Source of the DNA: CAISDA01 sp050258555
GTDB lineage: Bacteria; Bacteroidota; Ignavibacteria; UBA10030; UBA8401
Assembly: GCA_050258555.1 (NCBI GenBank)
Contig: JBLMZA010000147.1
Coordinates: 1 to 33,750 of the forward strand
DNA: 33,750 nt
Direction: 5' to 3'
Under the pieces are notes generated by a model. That model had not been told where the DNA came from. It worked only from the letters and a program-made list of their open reading frames with translations, and did not search any database. This document shows, piece by piece, positions 6,029 to 13,310 of this stretch (its first letter is position 1; every line of letters begins with the position of its first letter). Both the position numbers and the translations under genes were made by a program.

Positions 6029-8209
6029 ATGAAGACCTTTCTTCGGCTTCTCGCCGCCGTTGCAGTCGTGTTCAATCTCGCTTCCGCTCAAAGCTATTAC
6101 GATTATCTTCGCGTGCAGCATCCCCAGCAGACCTGGCGCTACGGCACAGGCACCATCGAACAGGCCGTGCTCTCGGTGAAGCCGAAAGGGCTCACGTTCG
6201 AATACGGCCTCTATCTGACCATTGCCGGCAAGAACCTGGGCTTTTCGTCATCGGACAGCGTCGAGATTCAGATGGATTTTGCGCTGCCCAAGGGAGCGAT
6301 CGTCAACGACATGTGGCTGTGGATGGACGATCAGACGATCATGAAAGGCGTGCTGCTCGATAAATGGACCGCCTCGTCGATCTATGAAAATATCGTGAAG
6401 CGCAGGAAGGATCCCGCGCTGCTGATGAAATACTCCGACACGCGCTACATCCTGCGCATCTATCCGTTGGTCGGCACGCAATCACGGAAGATCAAAATCA
6501 CATATCTTCTTCCCATGTCACCGCTGAAAGGCATGATGACGGCTCCGGTGCCCACGCTTATCCCGCGCCTGTCATCCTCGATGCCGAAAATGACGGTGCT
6601 GTACTGGCCGGAAAATGATTTCCCGTCCGCGAATATAAGCGATGTCGAGAATGCATTCGAGTCCGGCGCGCGTATGGACGCCGCCACGCAGCGCCCGTAT
6701 TTCTACGGCGAGATTCCCGCAGCCAAGATGAGCTCCGAAATTTCACTGCGGGCAGCCACGACGAACGGCGATGCGTTGATTCTCAAACGGACGCCCCCGA
6801 AGGCCGGATCGACCGAGGGATTCTATCAGATGCTGTTCACGCCGGCCTCGGTGCTCAATATCAGCACGGCGATCAAATCCGCCTTCCTCTTCGAACTCGA
6901 CGAGACGAAGACCAACTCGTCGGCCCTGTCGTACATCCTCGCCGTCAAATCGTTCATACGCAGCAATTATACGGCGAAGGATTCGTTCAATCTGATCTTC
7001 TCCGCAGACCAGATCCGCCGCGTGCGCTCATTGGGATGGATCGGCGGAGACTCGGCCTCGGTCGAGGATGCGTTCAACAGCGTGACACTCACCATGCTGC
7101 AGAGCGGCAGCAACATGACCGGACTGATCACCGACGGTCTCTCATTCGTCCGGCAGCAGGGAGGAGAGGGGGTGCTCTGGGTGATTGCGGGATCGGACAA
7201 GCTTGGACAGCTCGATGCGGCCAATGCGGCGATATCGACGGTCATGAAGGCGAATCCCGCCGGCATCCCCATCTATGTGATGGATAACCTGTACAGAAAT
7301 TACTCATACAATTACTATAACAACCGCTCGTATGCGGGCAACGACTACTTCTACGAGAACCTCGCGAAGATGACCCGCTCGCGTTTCACGCCGGCCGGCC
7401 GGACTTACAATACCACGTTCGCGACGCTCATGTCGGACATGCTTCTGGATGCGAGAGGGAAGATCACTTCGTTCGATGTGCTGACGCGGCTCGAGAACGG
7501 CTTCTGCGCAAACCGCCTCACGAATGTGTCGCTGAGCGGAGGAGAACTGCCGCTGAGTGCGCCAATCAACCAGGTGGGCAAATATATCGGACAGTTCCCC
7601 TTCGTGCTCGAAGTGGCCGGCATCTACAAAGGCTCGACGGTCACACGCAAGATCGTCATTAACGACAGTCCCTCGCTGGCCGCCGACAGCACGATCATGT
7701 CCGATTGGGCGGGACGGCAGATCGCGGCAATGGAGGCGCTTCCTGTGACGAATACGCTGACGAAATCCATTGTCGATCTCAGCCTTCAGTATAATGTGCT
7801 CTCGTATTTCACGGCGTTCCTCGCGCTCGAGCCGAACGATACGCTCCGCCCGTGTTCGGGATGCAGGGACGAGGCGAAGCTCGTCTCGGTGCAGACGGTG
7901 AAGCATCCCCCGATTCCCTCGCAGGATTCGCTCCTCTTCTCGTATCCGAATCCCTTCAACGGCTCGACCGTCCTGAAGGTTCGTCTGCCGCTGGGCGTCT
8001 CGCCGCGCGAAAGCCGGCTCCAGATATTCAACACGCTTGGACAGCTTGTGCGCCAGCTCGATGTCTCGAATCTGTCGTTCGAACGCTTCACGAACGTGAC
8101 ATGGGATGTGGCTGACGACCGCGGCAGGACAGTCGCAACCGGCATGTACTTCGCCGTGCTTACCACGCCGGTGAAGACACAGACATTGAAGCTGCTGTAT
8201 GTGAAATGA
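6029..8209 (+). CDS. VIT/vWA-like secreted protein with T9SS sorting domain
   Basis: A 726-residue exported protein. A signal peptide (MKTFLRLLAAVAVVFNLASA) is followed by a VIT (inter-alpha-trypsin N-terminal) domain at roughly 25-165, with typical segments such as FALPKGAIVNDMWLWMDD, ASSIYENIVKRRKDPALL and YILRIYPL. A central von Willebrand A-like region (about 285-500) has DETKT at 291-295 where metal-binding domains have DxSxS. The C-terminal domain (about 640-726) begins FSYPNPFNGST and matches T9SS cargo tails. VIT plus vWA proteins in animals act in adhesion and matrix binding; a surface adhesion or structural role is only inferred here. ATG 6029 is chosen because the signal peptide starts there and the promoter excludes the earlier starts. 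Paired GC-rich hairpins lie downstream. Confidence 0.8.
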   Translation: MKTFLRLLAAVAVVFNLASAQSYYDYLRVQHPQQTWRYGTGTIEQAVLSVKPKGLTFEYGLYLTIAGKNLGFSSSDSVEIQMDFALPKGAIVNDMWLWMDDQTIMKGVLLDKWTASSIYENIVKRRKDPALLMKYSDTRYILRIYPLVGTQSRKIKITYLLPMSPLKGMMTAPVPTLIPRLSSSMPKMTVLYWPENDFPSANISDVENAFESGARMDAATQRPYFYGEIPAAKMSSEISLRAATTNGDALILKRTPPKAGSTEGFYQMLFTPASVLNISTAIKSAFLFELDETKTNSSALSYILAVKSFIRSNYTAKDSFNLIFSADQIRRVRSLGWIGGDSASVEDAFNSVTLTMLQSGSNMTGLITDGLSFVRQQGGEGVLWVIAGSDKLGQLDAANAAISTVMKANPAGIPIYVMDNLYRNYSYNYYNNRSYAGNDYFYENLAKMTRSRFTPAGRTYNTTFATLMSDMLLDARGKITSFDVLTRLENGFCANRLTNVSLSGGELPLSAPINQVGKYIGQFPFVLEVAGIYKGSTVTRKIVINDSPSLAADSTIMSDWAGRQIAAMEALPVTNTLTKSIVDLSLQYNVLSYFTAFLALEPNDTLRPCSGCRDEAKLVSVQTVKHPPIPSQDSLLFSYPNPFNGSTVLKVRLPLGVSPRESRLQIFNTLGQLVRQLDVSNLSFERFTNVTWDVADDRGRTVATGMYFAVLTTPVKTQTLKLLYVK

Positions 8210-8216
8210 CAGATGG

Positions 8217-8236
8217 CCGCCTCTGCGTAGAGGCGG
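8217..8236. terminator. GC-rich hairpin between convergent genes, no U-tract
   Basis: A perfect 8-bp stem CCGCCTCT (8217-8224)/AGAGGCGG (8229-8236) with a GCGT loop, 8 bases after the stop of the VIT gene. No T-run follows on either strand, so it could act as a bidirectional pause, a factor-dependent end or an mRNA 3' stabiliser. Confidence 0.4.
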
Positions 8237-8251
8237 AGACTCTGCGCTTGT

Positions 8252-8288
8252 TCCGCCGCCGCGTTCCTATCGCTGAAGCGGCGGCGGA
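8252..8288. terminator. Second GC-rich hairpin overlapping the EIIA gene stop, no U-tract
   Basis: A perfect 11-bp inverted repeat TCCGCCGCCGC (8252-8262)/GCGGCGGCGGA (8278-8288) with a 15-base loop that contains the stop codon of the minus-strand EIIA-like gene. The right arm encodes its APPP tail. No T-run follows on either strand. Confidence 0.4.
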
Positions 8289-9070
8289 GCCGGCGCATTG
8301 ACTTTGATCGCCAGACAATCCAGCGCGGTTCTTCCTGCCTGATACTCGACCATTCCGCGCTTGATGATCCTCCATCCGTCCACATCCATGAATCCCTTCG
8401 TCGAGATCGCCTCAAACAGCCCCGTCCCGTTGTCGAGCAGGTCCACGAGCATTTTATTCTGCCCCAGCACGATGTGACCCTGCTTCCCGTTGAAGACGAT
8501 CTGCAGCGCCTCGACCATGAGATTGGCCAGCATCTCCGGCCCGGCAGATTGCGCCGCGGCCCTGGTATCGAGCTGTATCATGCGGGCGCGCGTGCCTCCT
8601 CCAAGCTCGCCCTGCGATGTGGTGACAAGGTCCAGAAGAAAGTTGCGCGTCGAATCGAGATCCGTTAACCGGGCCGCGCTTGAACCCTTCAGCGCCATCA
8701 GCGCCTTGGCCAGCGTCGAGATTTCTTTCAGGTAATGGTTCCTCTGATTGTCGGGAACCAGATACATGATGACGATGTGAACGGGCTGCCCGTCGGGCGC
8801 GCCGTAGTCGATGCCCTGCGGACTCCATCCGACGGAACAGATGAGGTCGTCGTCATACGGGACGCGCGCATGGGGACAGGCGAAGTTCATGCCGAGCGCC
8901 GTAATGGAGTTCTTCTCGCGTTCCAGGACGAGCCCCGACACATCCGTTCCGCTGCGCACAGATGGAATCGCCTCGATGATATGCGCCAGAAACTGCAGCG
9001 CGTGCTCCTTGGTGTTGTCGGGCAGCTCGATGAGCCGTCCTTCCTGCAATGCATCCAGAAGACTGTCCAT
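8267..9070 (-). CDS. PTS EIIA-like protein coupled to the Mg2+ ATPase gene
   Basis: A 267-residue protein. Residues about 1-150 match the PTS EIIA type-2 (fructose/mannitol/nitrogen-regulatory) fold, with the phosphorylatable His67 in NFACPHARVPYDDDL. The remaining 115 residues (LMVEALQIVFNGKQGHIVL through TALDCLAIKV) form an extra domain I cannot assign. The start codon lies 2 bases after the stop of the P-type ATPase gene, so the two are almost certainly co-transcribed. EIIA-Ntr proteins elsewhere regulate K+ transport and kinases, and EIIA domains are found attached to ion transporters. The natural inference is a regulator of Mg2+ uptake, phosphorylated or not. No EI, HPr or sugar permease is in the window. 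Confidence 0.75.
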   Translation of the reverse strand: MDSLLDALQEGRLIELPDNTKEHALQFLAHIIEAIPSVRSGTDVSGLVLEREKNSITALGMNFACPHARVPYDDDLICSVGWSPQGIDYGAPDGQPVHIVIMYLVPDNQRNHYLKEISTLAKALMALKGSSAARLTDLDSTRNFLLDLVTTSQGELGGGTRARMIQLDTRAAAQSAGPEMLANLMVEALQIVFNGKQGHIVLGQNKMLVDLLDNGTGLFEAISTKGFMDVDGWRIIKRGMVEYQAGRTALDCLAIKVNAPAPPPLQR

Positions 9071-9072
9071 AG

Positions 9073-11757
9073 CTACACTTTCCCGTATTTATTGTGAAAC
9101 CAAACTTTGACGATATGCGTCAGAACCGAATATGACATGAGAAACAGGGCGATCCATGCCCAGTATGTGGCAGGCAGCGGCACAAACCCGAAGACCGGCG
9201 CAAACGGCGAATAGGGAAGCCATGCGCCGATCGCCATGATGACGACTGTCGTCACCGTCATCGCCAGCGACGCGCGGCTCTGGAAGAAGGGGATGCGCCG
9301 CGTGCGGATGATGTGCACGATGAGCGTCTGCGTCAGGAGCGATTCGACGAACCAGCCCGTCTGAAACAGATGTTCGAAGTATCCCTTGCCGGCTGCATCG
9401 AGCACCGGATTGAGAAAGCTCCTGCAGCCGAACACGAACCACATCAGCCCGAATGTCGCATAATCGAAGAGCGAACTGATCGGCCCGATCCAGACCATGA
9501 AGCGCTTGATGTTGCCGATGTTCCATTTGAGCGGACTCGTCGTCAGCTCCGCATCGACGTTATCCGAGGGAATGCCGGTCTGCGAAAAATCATAGAGCAG
9601 ATTGTTGACGAGGATCTGCACAGGAAGCATGGGCAGAAACGGGAAGAGATAGCTCGCCCCGAGCACGCTGAACATATTGCCGAAATTTGAGCTCGCCCCC
9701 ATGCGGATGTACTTGATGATATTGGCGAAGACCTTGCGCCCCTCGATGATGCCTTCCTCCAGCACCATGAGATTCTTTTCCAGCAGCACGATATCGGCCG
9801 CCTCTTTGGCCACATCGACGCCGCTGTCCACCGAGATCCCAACATCCGCCGCGCGGAGCGACGGCGAGTCGTTGATGCCGTCACCCATATAGCCCACCAC
9901 GTGTCCGGCTTTTCTGAGCGAGTTGATGACCTGCTCTTTCTGCATGGGCGAGAGCTTTGAAAAGACATCCACCTCCTCGACCGCCTGATCGAATCCGCCC
10001 GGCTCCAGACGGTCGAGCTCCTGCCCCGTCATGATGCGCTCCACATTGATCCCCACGTCATGGCAGACTTTGCGCGTGACAAGCGCGTTGTCGCCCGTGA
10101 GGATCTTCACGCGCACGCCGGCATTTTTCAGCGCGGCGACGGCGTCGGCTGTCGACTCCTTGGGAGGATCGAAGAATGCAATATAGCCGAGAAGAATCAG
10201 ATCCTTTTCATCCTCTATGGTGAAGTCCTCCCTGTCCGGAGGAAACTCGCGGTAGGCGATGCCGAGCACGCGGTAGCCGTCGTTGTTCAGCTTGTCGACT
10301 TCTTCGAACATGTCGTACTGCATCATATCGATGAGGGGGAAGACCTCGTCATCGACCTGGTAGCGGTTGCAGAGCGAATAGATCTCTTCGACCGCCCCTT
10401 TGCAGATCAGCACATAATCGCCCTCATAATCGACGACGACGGACATGCGCCTGCGCTGGAAATCGAATGGAAGCTCATCCACCAGCCGGCATTTTCCCTC
10501 GACATTCAGATCGATGTGGGCCAGTATCGCGCGATCGATCAGGTTGCGCATGCCGGTCTGATAGAAACTGTTCAGATAGGCATACTGGAGAACATCATGG
10601 CTCGGGTCACCCGTGATGTCGACGTGGCGTTCGAGCACGACATGATCCTGCGTGAGTGTGCCCGTCTTGTCGGTGCACAGGATGTCGATGGCCCCGAAAT
10701 TCTGTATCGACGAGAGGTGCTTGATAATGACCTTCTTTTTGGACATTGCCAGGGCGCCTTTTGCCAGATTCACCGTGACGATCATCGGCAGCATTTCAGG
10801 CGTCAGGCCGACGGCGATGGACAATCCGAAGAGCAGCGCCTCGATCCAATTGCCCTTGGTGATCCCGACGATCATGAAGACGGCGAAGACCATCACCACC
10901 ATGAAGCGGATCATCAGCCAGGTAAAGGATTTGACGCCGATATCGAAGCTCGTATCAGGCCGGCGCACGGTCAGGCGTTTGGAGATCGAGCCGAAGAAGG
11001 TGTTGGTCGAGGTGTTTACGACAAGCCCCCTGGCGCTTCCGCTCAATACGTTGCTTCCCTGGAAGCAGGCATTGGACAGTTCGAAGACCAGGCCGCCCGG
11101 TAGCGTGGCCGGGGCGATATTCTTCTCCAGCGGCAGCGACTCACCGGACAAGACGGATTGGCTGACGAAGAAATCCTTCGCCGCGATCAATCGCAGATCG
11201 GCGGGGATGATCGATCCCGACTGGAGAATCACGACATCGCCCGGAACGACTTCGGACATCGGGAGCTCGACTTGCCTGCCGTCACGCAGGAGCAGCGTAT
11301 GCGACTGCACCCGCTTGCCCAGCGCCTCAACGGCCAGCGATGAGCGCTTGTCGAGGATGAACGAGAGCCCGACGCTCAAAAAGACCATGCAGCTGACGAT
11401 CATCGTGGATTTGACTTCGCCGATGAATCCCGAGATCACGGCGATCAGAAGCAGCTGGATGACGAGCGGGCTCTTGCATCGGTTGAAGAGATCGGCCCAG
11501 ATGCCGATCGTCTTGGTGTGGGCAAGTTCGTTGCGGCCGTACTCCTTGATGCGCGACTCCGCCTCGCCGGAGGAAAGGCCGTTTGCCGTGCTGTTCAGCT
11601 TCTGGATTGCCTGCTGGACGTCGAGAGCGCAGATATCGATGAGCAGGCGTTCGGTGTCGGAAGCCTGATGGGGCGCCTTCGCCTCCTGAGTGAACAGGAG
11701 AGGCGAGATTTTGGAAAATATGGATCGGACCACAACCGTCTCCCAGATCATTCCCAT
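9073..11757 (-). CDS. mgtA: Mg2+-importing P-type ATPase (MgtA/MgtB type)
   Basis: An 894-residue P3B-type ATPase, the usual length for MgtA. In order it has an N-terminal cation-ATPase segment (LNSTANGLSSGEAESRIKEY) and paired TM helices. An actuator region with SGESLPLEKN follows. Next are the phosphorylation site Asp363 in CTDKTGTLT and the hinge GDGINDSPSLRAADVGISVD. The Mg-ATPase signature region MGASSNFGNMFSVLGASYLF and about six C-terminal TM helices end it. It moves Mg2+ inward across the inner membrane using ATP. ATG 11757 has no clear Shine-Dalgarno; ATG 11751 is an alternative. A promoter candidate (TTGTGC-N17-TATATT) lies about 145 bases upstream. I looked for an M-box Mg2+ riboswitch in that leader and found none. 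An EIIA-like gene follows directly, in place of the usual partner MgtC. Confidence 0.93.
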   Translation of the reverse strand: MGMIWETVVVRSIFSKISPLLFTQEAKAPHQASDTERLLIDICALDVQQAIQKLNSTANGLSSGEAESRIKEYGRNELAHTKTIGIWADLFNRCKSPLVIQLLLIAVISGFIGEVKSTMIVSCMVFLSVGLSFILDKRSSLAVEALGKRVQSHTLLLRDGRQVELPMSEVVPGDVVILQSGSIIPADLRLIAAKDFFVSQSVLSGESLPLEKNIAPATLPGGLVFELSNACFQGSNVLSGSARGLVVNTSTNTFFGSISKRLTVRRPDTSFDIGVKSFTWLMIRFMVVMVFAVFMIVGITKGNWIEALLFGLSIAVGLTPEMLPMIVTVNLAKGALAMSKKKVIIKHLSSIQNFGAIDILCTDKTGTLTQDHVVLERHVDITGDPSHDVLQYAYLNSFYQTGMRNLIDRAILAHIDLNVEGKCRLVDELPFDFQRRRMSVVVDYEGDYVLICKGAVEEIYSLCNRYQVDDEVFPLIDMMQYDMFEEVDKLNNDGYRVLGIAYREFPPDREDFTIEDEKDLILLGYIAFFDPPKESTADAVAALKNAGVRVKILTGDNALVTRKVCHDVGINVERIMTGQELDRLEPGGFDQAVEEVDVFSKLSPMQKEQVINSLRKAGHVVGYMGDGINDSPSLRAADVGISVDSGVDVAKEAADIVLLEKNLMVLEEGIIEGRKVFANIIKYIRMGASSNFGNMFSVLGASYLFPFLPMLPVQILVNNLLYDFSQTGIPSDNVDAELTTSPLKWNIGNIKRFMVWIGPISSLFDYATFGLMWFVFGCRSFLNPVLDAAGKGYFEHLFQTGWFVESLLTQTLIVHIIRTRRIPFFQSRASLAMTVTTVVIMAIGAWLPYSPFAPVFGFVPLPATYWAWIALFLMSYSVLTHIVKVWFHNKYGKV

Positions 11758-11902
11758 GGATAGGAGCCAACGGAATGATCGATGACGGTCGGCGTCTGGT
11801 CAGATCACAACGATGGCGTGTTGATAAAAAAATGTACCGGGGTACTTCGCAGGGCCAGGCTCGGAAGAGTCTCGCATTGAAATCCTCTTATTGTAATGCC
11901 GC

Positions 11903-11931
11903 AATATACAGATTAATCGGGCAAGGCACAA
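11903..11931 (-). promoter_or_regulatory. Candidate sigma-70 promoter for the mgtA-EIIA operon
   Basis: On the minus strand, -35 TTGTGC (11931-11926), a 17-base spacer and -10 TATATT (11908-11903). Transcription would start near 11896, giving a leader of about 140 bases before ATG 11757. Confidence 0.45.
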
Positions 11932-11987
11932 TCACCGGCACGCTGCGACCGGCGAAAAAAATCGAAGATATGCACGATCCGGCTGTC

Positions 11988-12016
11988 TTGTCATTCTCCT
12001 GAATTCTTCCTACCTT
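11988..12016 (+). promoter_or_regulatory. Candidate sigma-70 promoter for the GH16 gene
   Basis: -35 TTGTCA (11988-11993), 17-base spacer, -10 TACCTT (12011-12016). The transcription start would be near 12023, about 30 bases before ATG 12052. GGAG about 10 bases before the ATG fits as ribosome binding site. Confidence 0.4.
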
Positions 12017-12051
12017 TTTCCGTTTCGTCAATATTCCGGAGAACCGTTCCC

Positions 12052-12888
12052 ATGCGCCGTCTCATGTATGCTCTCAGCCTTTCCATCGCGCTGCTGCTTC
12101 CGGCGGCATGCGCGCATGCCACCGATAATGCCGCGCCGAAAACGAAATGGAAGCTCGTCTGGTCCGATGAGTTCAACGGCCGCAGACTCGATCCGAAAAA
12201 ATGGAACGTGCTTCTGCGCGAGCAGAGCAAGCACGGCGAACTGCAATACTACGTGCCCGATGAGGTCTACCTGGAGCACGGCATGCTCCGCATGCGCAGC
12301 CGCGTGCGCTCCTACGGATCGATGCGCTACACAAGCGGACGGCTCGATACGAAGGGGAAGTTTGCGCCCGTCTACGGCCGGTTTGAAATCCGGGCAAAGC
12401 TGCCCCGGGGACGCGGACTCTGGCCGGCGCACTGGCTCTATCCGCAGAACCGCAACTGGGAAATGGAATATCTCATGGAAGATGCCGTGGCCAAGGGCAA
12501 GGAGCGCCTGATTCCCGAAGAGCGGCCCTGGTACACCGAGATCGATATCATGGAGTTCCTCGGACATGAACCAGGCGTGGCCTATGGCACGCTCCACTAC
12601 TGCGCATACGACGGAGAGCGCCGCTCGAGCTCCGGCAAGTACGAAGGCGCCGAGGATCTGACCAGGGACTTCCATCTCTATGCGCTCGAGTGGGAGCCGG
12701 ATTCGATCCGCTGGTTCATCGACGGCCGAAGGATCCATGCGACCTCCAACGGCATTCCGCATACGCCGCATTATCTCATCTTAAATACCGCCGTCGGCGG
12801 ATCCTGGCCCGGAAATCCCGATTCGACGACCGTCTTTCCGCAGTATCACGATGTGGATTACGTGCGCGTCTACCAGGCCATTCACTGA
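12052..12888 (+). CDS. Exported GH16 family glycoside hydrolase (beta-glucanase/laminarinase-like)
   Basis: A 278-residue enzyme with an N-terminal signal peptide (MRRLMYALSLSIALLLPAA). A GH16 domain begins at KLVWSDEFNGRRLDPKKW. The catalytic signature EIDIME has the nucleophile Glu163, Asp165 and the acid/base Glu168. Other family landmarks are GRFEIRAKLPRGRGLWPAHWL, TLHYCAYDGE, FHLYALEWEPDSIRWFIDG and the closing HDVDYVRVYQ. GH16 enzymes hydrolyse beta-1,3 or beta-1,3/1,4 glucans, or galactans such as agar and carrageenan; the exact substrate cannot be decided here. No T9SS tail is present, so it is probably periplasmic, or lipid-anchored if Cys20 is modified (the preceding PAA is not a good lipobox). 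An insertion between the lectin-like strands (NWEMEYLMEDAVAKGKERL) is unusual. Confidence 0.9.
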   Translation: MRRLMYALSLSIALLLPAACAHATDNAAPKTKWKLVWSDEFNGRRLDPKKWNVLLREQSKHGELQYYVPDEVYLEHGMLRMRSRVRSYGSMRYTSGRLDTKGKFAPVYGRFEIRAKLPRGRGLWPAHWLYPQNRNWEMEYLMEDAVAKGKERLIPEERPWYTEIDIMEFLGHEPGVAYGTLHYCAYDGERRSSSGKYEGAEDLTRDFHLYALEWEPDSIRWFIDGRRIHATSNGIPHTPHYLILNTAVGGSWPGNPDSTTVFPQYHDVDYVRVYQAIH

Positions 12889-12906
12889 ACGACAATACGC
12901 TATTCT

Positions 12907-13302
12907 ATGACACAGAACACGATACCGCAGATCCGCCGCTTCGCCGAAGACTACACCGCCGCATGGTGCTCGAAGAATGCCGCCTCCGTCGCCGCATTCT
13001 TTACCGCCAATGGCTCATCGCAGGATAACGGCGGCCCCCTGCACACAGGACGCGAGGCGATCACCAAGTCCGTCCAAAGCTTCATGAGCGCGTTTCCCGA
13101 TATGCTGCTGTCGCTTGAGGAGGTGCGTGAGGAAGGCTCGAAGGTGATCTATGTGTGGAAGCTCGACGGGACACACGCCGAAACGGGCCGGCATGTGTCC
13201 ATCATCGGATCGGAAGCGTGGATGCTGAGCGACGACGGACTGATCGCCTCGTCCGTCGGCAGTTTCGATGAGGAAGACTATCGACGGCAGGCTGGCTTGT
13301 AA
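12907..13302 (+). CDS. NTF2/SnoaL-like fold protein
   Basis: A 131-residue cytoplasmic protein with the cone-shaped NTF2-like pattern: an N-terminal helix (IRRFAEDYTAAWCSKNAASVAAFFTA), GREAITKSVQSFMSAFPDM, then three beta strands (VIYVWKLDGTH, GRHVSIIGSEAWML, LIASSVGSFD). The family includes SnoaL-type cyclases, ester cyclases and many proteins with no known function; no catalytic residues can be assigned. It starts 18 bases after the GH16 stop, so it may be co-transcribed, but the functional link is unclear. It is convergent with fkp, separated by 8 bases. Confidence 0.75.
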   Translation: MTQNTIPQIRRFAEDYTAAWCSKNAASVAAFFTANGSSQDNGGPLHTGREAITKSVQSFMSAFPDMLLSLEEVREEGSKVIYVWKLDGTHAETGRHVSIIGSEAWMLSDDGLIASSVGSFDEEDYRRQAGL

Positions 13303-13310
13303 AAGAGACG

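Noticed and set aside
10060..11103. Plus-strand open frame of 347 codons (also 10652-11668)
   Set aside because: Antisense of the mgtA-type ATPase gene. Composition is low-complexity and no motif is seen.
11758..11900. Possible M-box magnesium riboswitch in the mgtA leader
   Set aside because: A GGCTCCTAT string just before the start codon recalls the M-box opening, but the rest of the conserved core is missing and the position is wrong, since there is no space left for the aptamer.
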